A stretch of DNA of 64,000 bases from Thermothelomyces thermophilus ATCC 42464 (taxonomy: Eukaryota > Ascomycota > Sordariomycetes > Sordariales > Chaetomiaceae): positions 9,610,001 to 9,674,000 of the forward strand of contig NC_016472.1 of the NCBI RefSeq assembly GCF_000226095.1, written 5' to 3'. The position numbers and the translations under genes are program-made. The notes beneath the pieces were generated by a model. That model did no database searches. It saw only the letters and a program-made list of their open reading frames with translations, and was not told the DNA's origin. Shown piece by piece: positions 61,061-64,000 of this stretch. How positions within the stretch are numbered: position 1 is the first letter of the stretch; the number at the start of each line of letters is the position of its first letter.

Positions 61061-62442
61061 TCATCCGGGCAACTCCGAGGCCCCTTCCCGGCGCTCCGAA
61101 GCCCACCGTCCTGGAAGCTGGTGTCGATTTGCACTCCCTTCCCCGGCTACAGTGGGAGCCGACGAGTAAGTCGACGGCGATGACAACGAAATCCCAGCCC
61201 GCTGGTTTTCCCAGCCAGAGCTGGCAGTAACCGGCGAGATTGGCGGCGGAGACACATCACCCTGCAGCTCCGGCCATGCTAGCCACGGCCCGACAGCGCC
61301 GGTGCCACCGCCACCGCCACCGCCACCGCCACCGCCACCGCTGCCGCTGCCGCTAGGCAGCTCTGAACAGGCCACCTCTGGTCGCAGCGGGACCTCCGGG
61401 CTGGGCATCTCGGCGAGCGGCAGTGCTGCGCCTTTGCTAGGTGGACTCTGACCGGAAGGAACCGCCGCGACCACCTGAGAGTGTGGAGCGGGATTGGAAG
61501 GCGTCGTATCGTTGTTTTGATCGTTGTCCTTGCCGTTGTTGGCGCGGCGGCGACGGCGGCGGCGGAGCATAACTACCACCAGTGCGGGTAGCGCACCACA
61601 AAGGAGGATGACGCCCACGGCACAACTGATGCCGATGCCGACTTTTACGCCGGTGCTGTACGAAGTGTGATTGCTGGAGTTGGAGCCATCCGCCGTTGGT
61701 GCGGAGCTTGGCGCTAGCGGTAGAGTCGGCGGTAAGGTTGGCGAGGGAGGCGAGATAATAGATGTCGGGCTCGAGGAAGAGTGGGCGGTGGAAGAAGACG
61801 TGGAGGACGGGATGGCGGACGGCAGGTGACCAGGAAGCCACTCGATCCAGCCCCCGGATGCGGTTGGGAGAATCGCGATTGATCCGATGATCGACCCGTC
61901 TGTGAAGGCGGCGGTTCTCGACTCGATGTTGGGATCGCAGGTGCAGTCATCGCCCGTGGTAATCGTTGACGGCTTTTCCGTCTGTTCGCATGCTATCCTT
62001 GATTTGGTATATTAAGTCAGCATTTGGTCCTTGTAGCCTCGAGAGAGAACGGGGCGACCGCACGAGGCACCCACCATTGGTTGGGTCTGCAGTATATCAG
62101 ACCAGCCCATGGATACTCTGGAGGTTGCGTTTGTCACCTGTCAGCTTTTGCCAGGGCACAACTCATTGTGGTAGCTACCGTCATACCGTCCCACAATGTC
62201 TTGTCGGGACAGCTCTCGTCCTCGTAGTCGGGGTCGGTACAGCCCGCCAGGTAAGTCGTGCCGTATCTGCCATTGTAGCAGGCGCTGTCCTCGAGGCAGG
62301 TGTCCTCCGCCTGACAGCAGTGAATATTGCCAAATACCGCGTTACCGCAGGGTATGAATCTCAAGTTGGAAGTCTTTCCTCGTGCGTAGAAGCAGGTGCC
62401 GTTGCTGATGGATTGGTTTGGGTCGGCTATCTTGTAGTTCAT
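61061..62442 (-). CDS. Cys-rich single-pass membrane protein (fungal surface family)
   Basis: Three exons (62442-62187, 62117-62075 and 61997-61061) join in phase to 411 residues. The N-terminal ~120 residues hold about twelve Cys in a pattern seen in many Pezizomycotina surface proteins: NGTCFYARG, GNIHCCQAEDTCLED, LAGCTDPDYEDESCP, LIYCRPNQW, then DDCTCDP. A Ser/Thr/Pro stalk follows, then one transmembrane helix (about VGIGISCAVGVILLCGALPA) and a stop-transfer run of eight Arg. The cytosolic tail is Pro/Ser-rich with a run of twelve Gly encoded by a trinucleotide array near 61309-61345. No N-terminal signal peptide is visible from this ATG, so either an upstream exon is missing from the model or the helix acts as the signal anchor. 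Function is unknown; a sensor-like role is only inference. Confidence 0.72.
61306..61346 (-). repeat. GGC/GGT trinucleotide array coding poly-Gly
   Basis: About twelve Gly codons in tandem within the cytosolic tail of the Cys-rich membrane protein. Such arrays vary in length between strains. Confidence 0.85.
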
Positions 62443-63113
62443 CTTTATATTTGTGGTCGCCCGCTCAGTGCCTTTGGACGAAGAATCCTAGGTCGAATAG
62501 CCGGTAGGTAATAGCGTTCCGGTACCTCTGGGTGGTACATCAACCGTTGGGATGTGGTCACGCCAGAGATCTCAACCTGCCTAGCATAAGGCGCTAGTAC
62601 TTAGAGGATAACGTGATTGATTCGAGTCTTGGGCCCTGAGTTGGTTCCTATACAACGAGGAAAGGAGTGGGTCTGAATAAGTGGAAAGGAAGGAAAGGAG
62701 AAGGGAAAAAATCGAGATCTAATCTGTCTGAGAACACGGAAGGAACCCTAGAAGGCCGTAATCACTTCCTTCCCAACATTTCTGTGCTTGCATATTTCGT
62801 GAAACAGTCCGGGTCGCGCCCAATTTTTCAGCATCTTGTCGCCTTCATCTCTAATTTCCTAATCTCTTGTGTAACTACCCTACTTTGCCACCGCAGAGGC
62901 CTTGGATATCTGGATCGACGCTCGAAACTCAGCGTTGAACTTTTCAACTGCTAAGAACACGCCGGCACTTTGCAATCAATATTACTGGACTGTTGCCGCA
63001 GAATTCATCTTTAAGCGCACATAATCATAATTTTATATACACTTCGACCTACGCTAATGTCACACAGACCCCCTGCTGCTATTAATTATTCGGTGCTACC
63101 CGAGCGAAATGGA
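62443..63113. other. Intergenic region
   Basis: About 670 bases between two minus-strand genes, with an AT-rich patch at about 63018-63045. No gene was recognised. Confidence 0.4.
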
Positions 63114-64000
63114 TCATTTCTTCCTGCACAACCGCCCATTCTGCGTCGGGATCCACGGCAATTGGTCCGTAATGTACCAGTACTCGGAGCCGACGGCGGT
63201 AGGCGCATAGAACAGACCGGTGGGGTCGTACTTTTTCTTGAGTTCCAGCAGCCTGGGGTAGTGGTCGCCGTAGAAGGACTGCTGGAAGTCGGGCTCGTTG
63301 ATGTCGCCCTCGGACGCGTAGGAGCCGCCGCCGGGCGAGACGGCGCGCCAGCGGGCCATCCAGTCGTTGGTCAGCGTCTCGCTGGCCTGCTGGATCTGCG
63401 CGTCGGTCGCGTTGGCTGGCCACGACGCCCCCAGGATAAAGAAGCCGGTCGTCCTGCGCCACGCCGGATGGACGCTGTTGGTCTGGTTGACGGCCGGGTT
63501 AGGCGCGGCCCGGATGTTGTAGCCGACTAGCACGCCGCCGCCCTCGACCGCGTGGCGCACTGCCGCGAGGGTGTCGTTGAGCCGGTCCGGCTCGAAGCTC
63601 TCCTTGGGGAAGATGCGCGAGGCCGCGTGGTTGTCGTAGGCGCCGACCTGCTCGGCCGCCGGGAAGGCGCCGTTGAACGCACTGAACATAGACGGATACT
63701 CGGTGACGTTGGGAGTGATAGCGATGCCCAGGCCAGCCAGGTCGTTGAGGAGGGGCGTCGCGAGCTCGGTGAGCTGCGGCTTTGTCATGTTTGCTCCCCA
63801 CAGGGGCATCATGCTGAAGAGGTACTGGTCGGGGCCGATACTGACGACGATGAAGTAGCCGTAAGCGCCGGCCGCGGTGATCCTGTCAAAGTAGCTCATA
63901 TAAACGCCGAGCGACGCAAAGAAGGTATCGGTTGTGACGTTGGGACTCGTGGTGTAGGAATAAGTCATCAGCGTATTGGGAATCTTCGGATAGGCCCGGA
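63114..64000 (-). CDS. FAD-linked oxidoreductase with BBE domain (5' part outside window)
   Basis: The window holds the C-terminal ~295 residues; the gene runs off the right edge, so the N-terminal FAD-binding PCMH domain is not seen. The visible part has the substrate-domain strands (YGYFIVVSIGPDQYLFSM) and ends with the berberine-bridge (BBE) segment: INEPDFQQSFYGDHYPRLLE, LKKKYDPTGLFYAP and VGSEYW. Six N-glycosylation sequons (for example NVTT, NMTK, NVTE, NATD) fit a secreted flavoprotein. Fungal members oxidise sugars, alcohols or secondary-metabolite intermediates (family knowledge). The substrate is unknown. It lies about 9 kb from the repeat-precursor gene with three unrelated-looking genes between, so a shared pathway cannot be claimed. 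Confidence 0.88.
   Translation of the reverse strand, partial: RAYPKIPNTLMTYSYTTSPNVTTDTFFASLGVYMSYFDRITAAGAYGYFIVVSIGPDQYLFSMMPLWGANMTKPQLTELATPLLNDLAGLGIAITPNVTEYPSMFSAFNGAFPAAEQVGAYDNHAASRIFPKESFEPDRLNDTLAAVRHAVEGGGVLVGYNIRAAPNPAVNQTNSVHPAWRRTTGFFILGASWPANATDAQIQQASETLTNDWMARWRAVSPGGGSYASEGDINEPDFQQSFYGDHYPRLLELKKKYDPTGLFYAPTAVGSEYWYITDQLPWIPTQNGRLCRKK

Overview
The window is nuclear DNA from a filamentous ascomycete, most likely a Sordariomycete of the Chaetomiaceae/Sordariales type. The reasons are short GT-AG introns (about 40-135 nt) with CTAAC/CTGAC-like branch points, GC-rich coding exons separated by long repeat-spotted intergenic DNA, CFEM and Berberine-bridge oxidoreductase families, and close Pezizomycotina-style orthologues. 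The taxonomic call is inference from family recognition. No rRNA, tRNA, CRISPR array, LTR element or complete transposon was recognised.

Layout, left to right. 0.2-8 kb: the ribosome-assembly KH protein PNO1 (+), a Rad60/Esc2-type SUMO-like-domain protein (-), a peroxisomal 2,4-dienoyl-CoA reductase ending in SKL (+), and a five-exon MFS transporter (-). 9.8-18 kb: a CFEM cell-surface protein (+), a PCI-type (CSN8-like) protein (-), an orphan protein (-), an SDR oxidoreductase (+) and dolichol-phosphate mannosyltransferase (-). 18-26 kb: an ENA-type P-type ATPase (-), a 4-kb gap and an AT-hook protein (+). 29-38 kb: a CSC1/OSCA-type membrane channel (+), the tiny six-exon TMA7 gene (-) and the spliceosomal kinase PRP4 (+). 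38-53 kb is nearly empty: two gene-poor blocks of about 7.3 and 6.1 kb flank a single Ran1/Sks1-like kinase. 53-64 kb: a secreted, Kex2-processed tandem-repeat peptide precursor (-), an AdipoR/haemolysin-III-type seven-helix protein (+), a TFIIIC WD-repeat subunit (-), a cysteine-rich single-pass membrane protein (-) and the 3' part of a FAD-linked oxidoreductase (-).

Most genes are unrelated housekeeping functions (ribosome assembly, translation, splicing, Pol III transcription, glycosylation, SUMO-linked genome maintenance, beta-oxidation, ion transport). I see no conventional metabolite cluster. The strongest candidate for something undescribed is the repeat precursor at 53029-54135: a signal peptide, four near-identical modules each with one Cys pair, and dibasic KR sites between them, so it is predicted to release a set of Gln-started Cys-containing peptides. 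Other notable points are a probable 2-nt micro-exon in PNO1, a stop-free in-frame intron inside the kinase activation segment, and short repeated words (TACGGAGTA, TGTACGGATTA, TAGTGTAGTG) scattered through non-coding DNA. Gene models were built by hand from reading frames, splice motifs and family conservation; exon joins are predictions.
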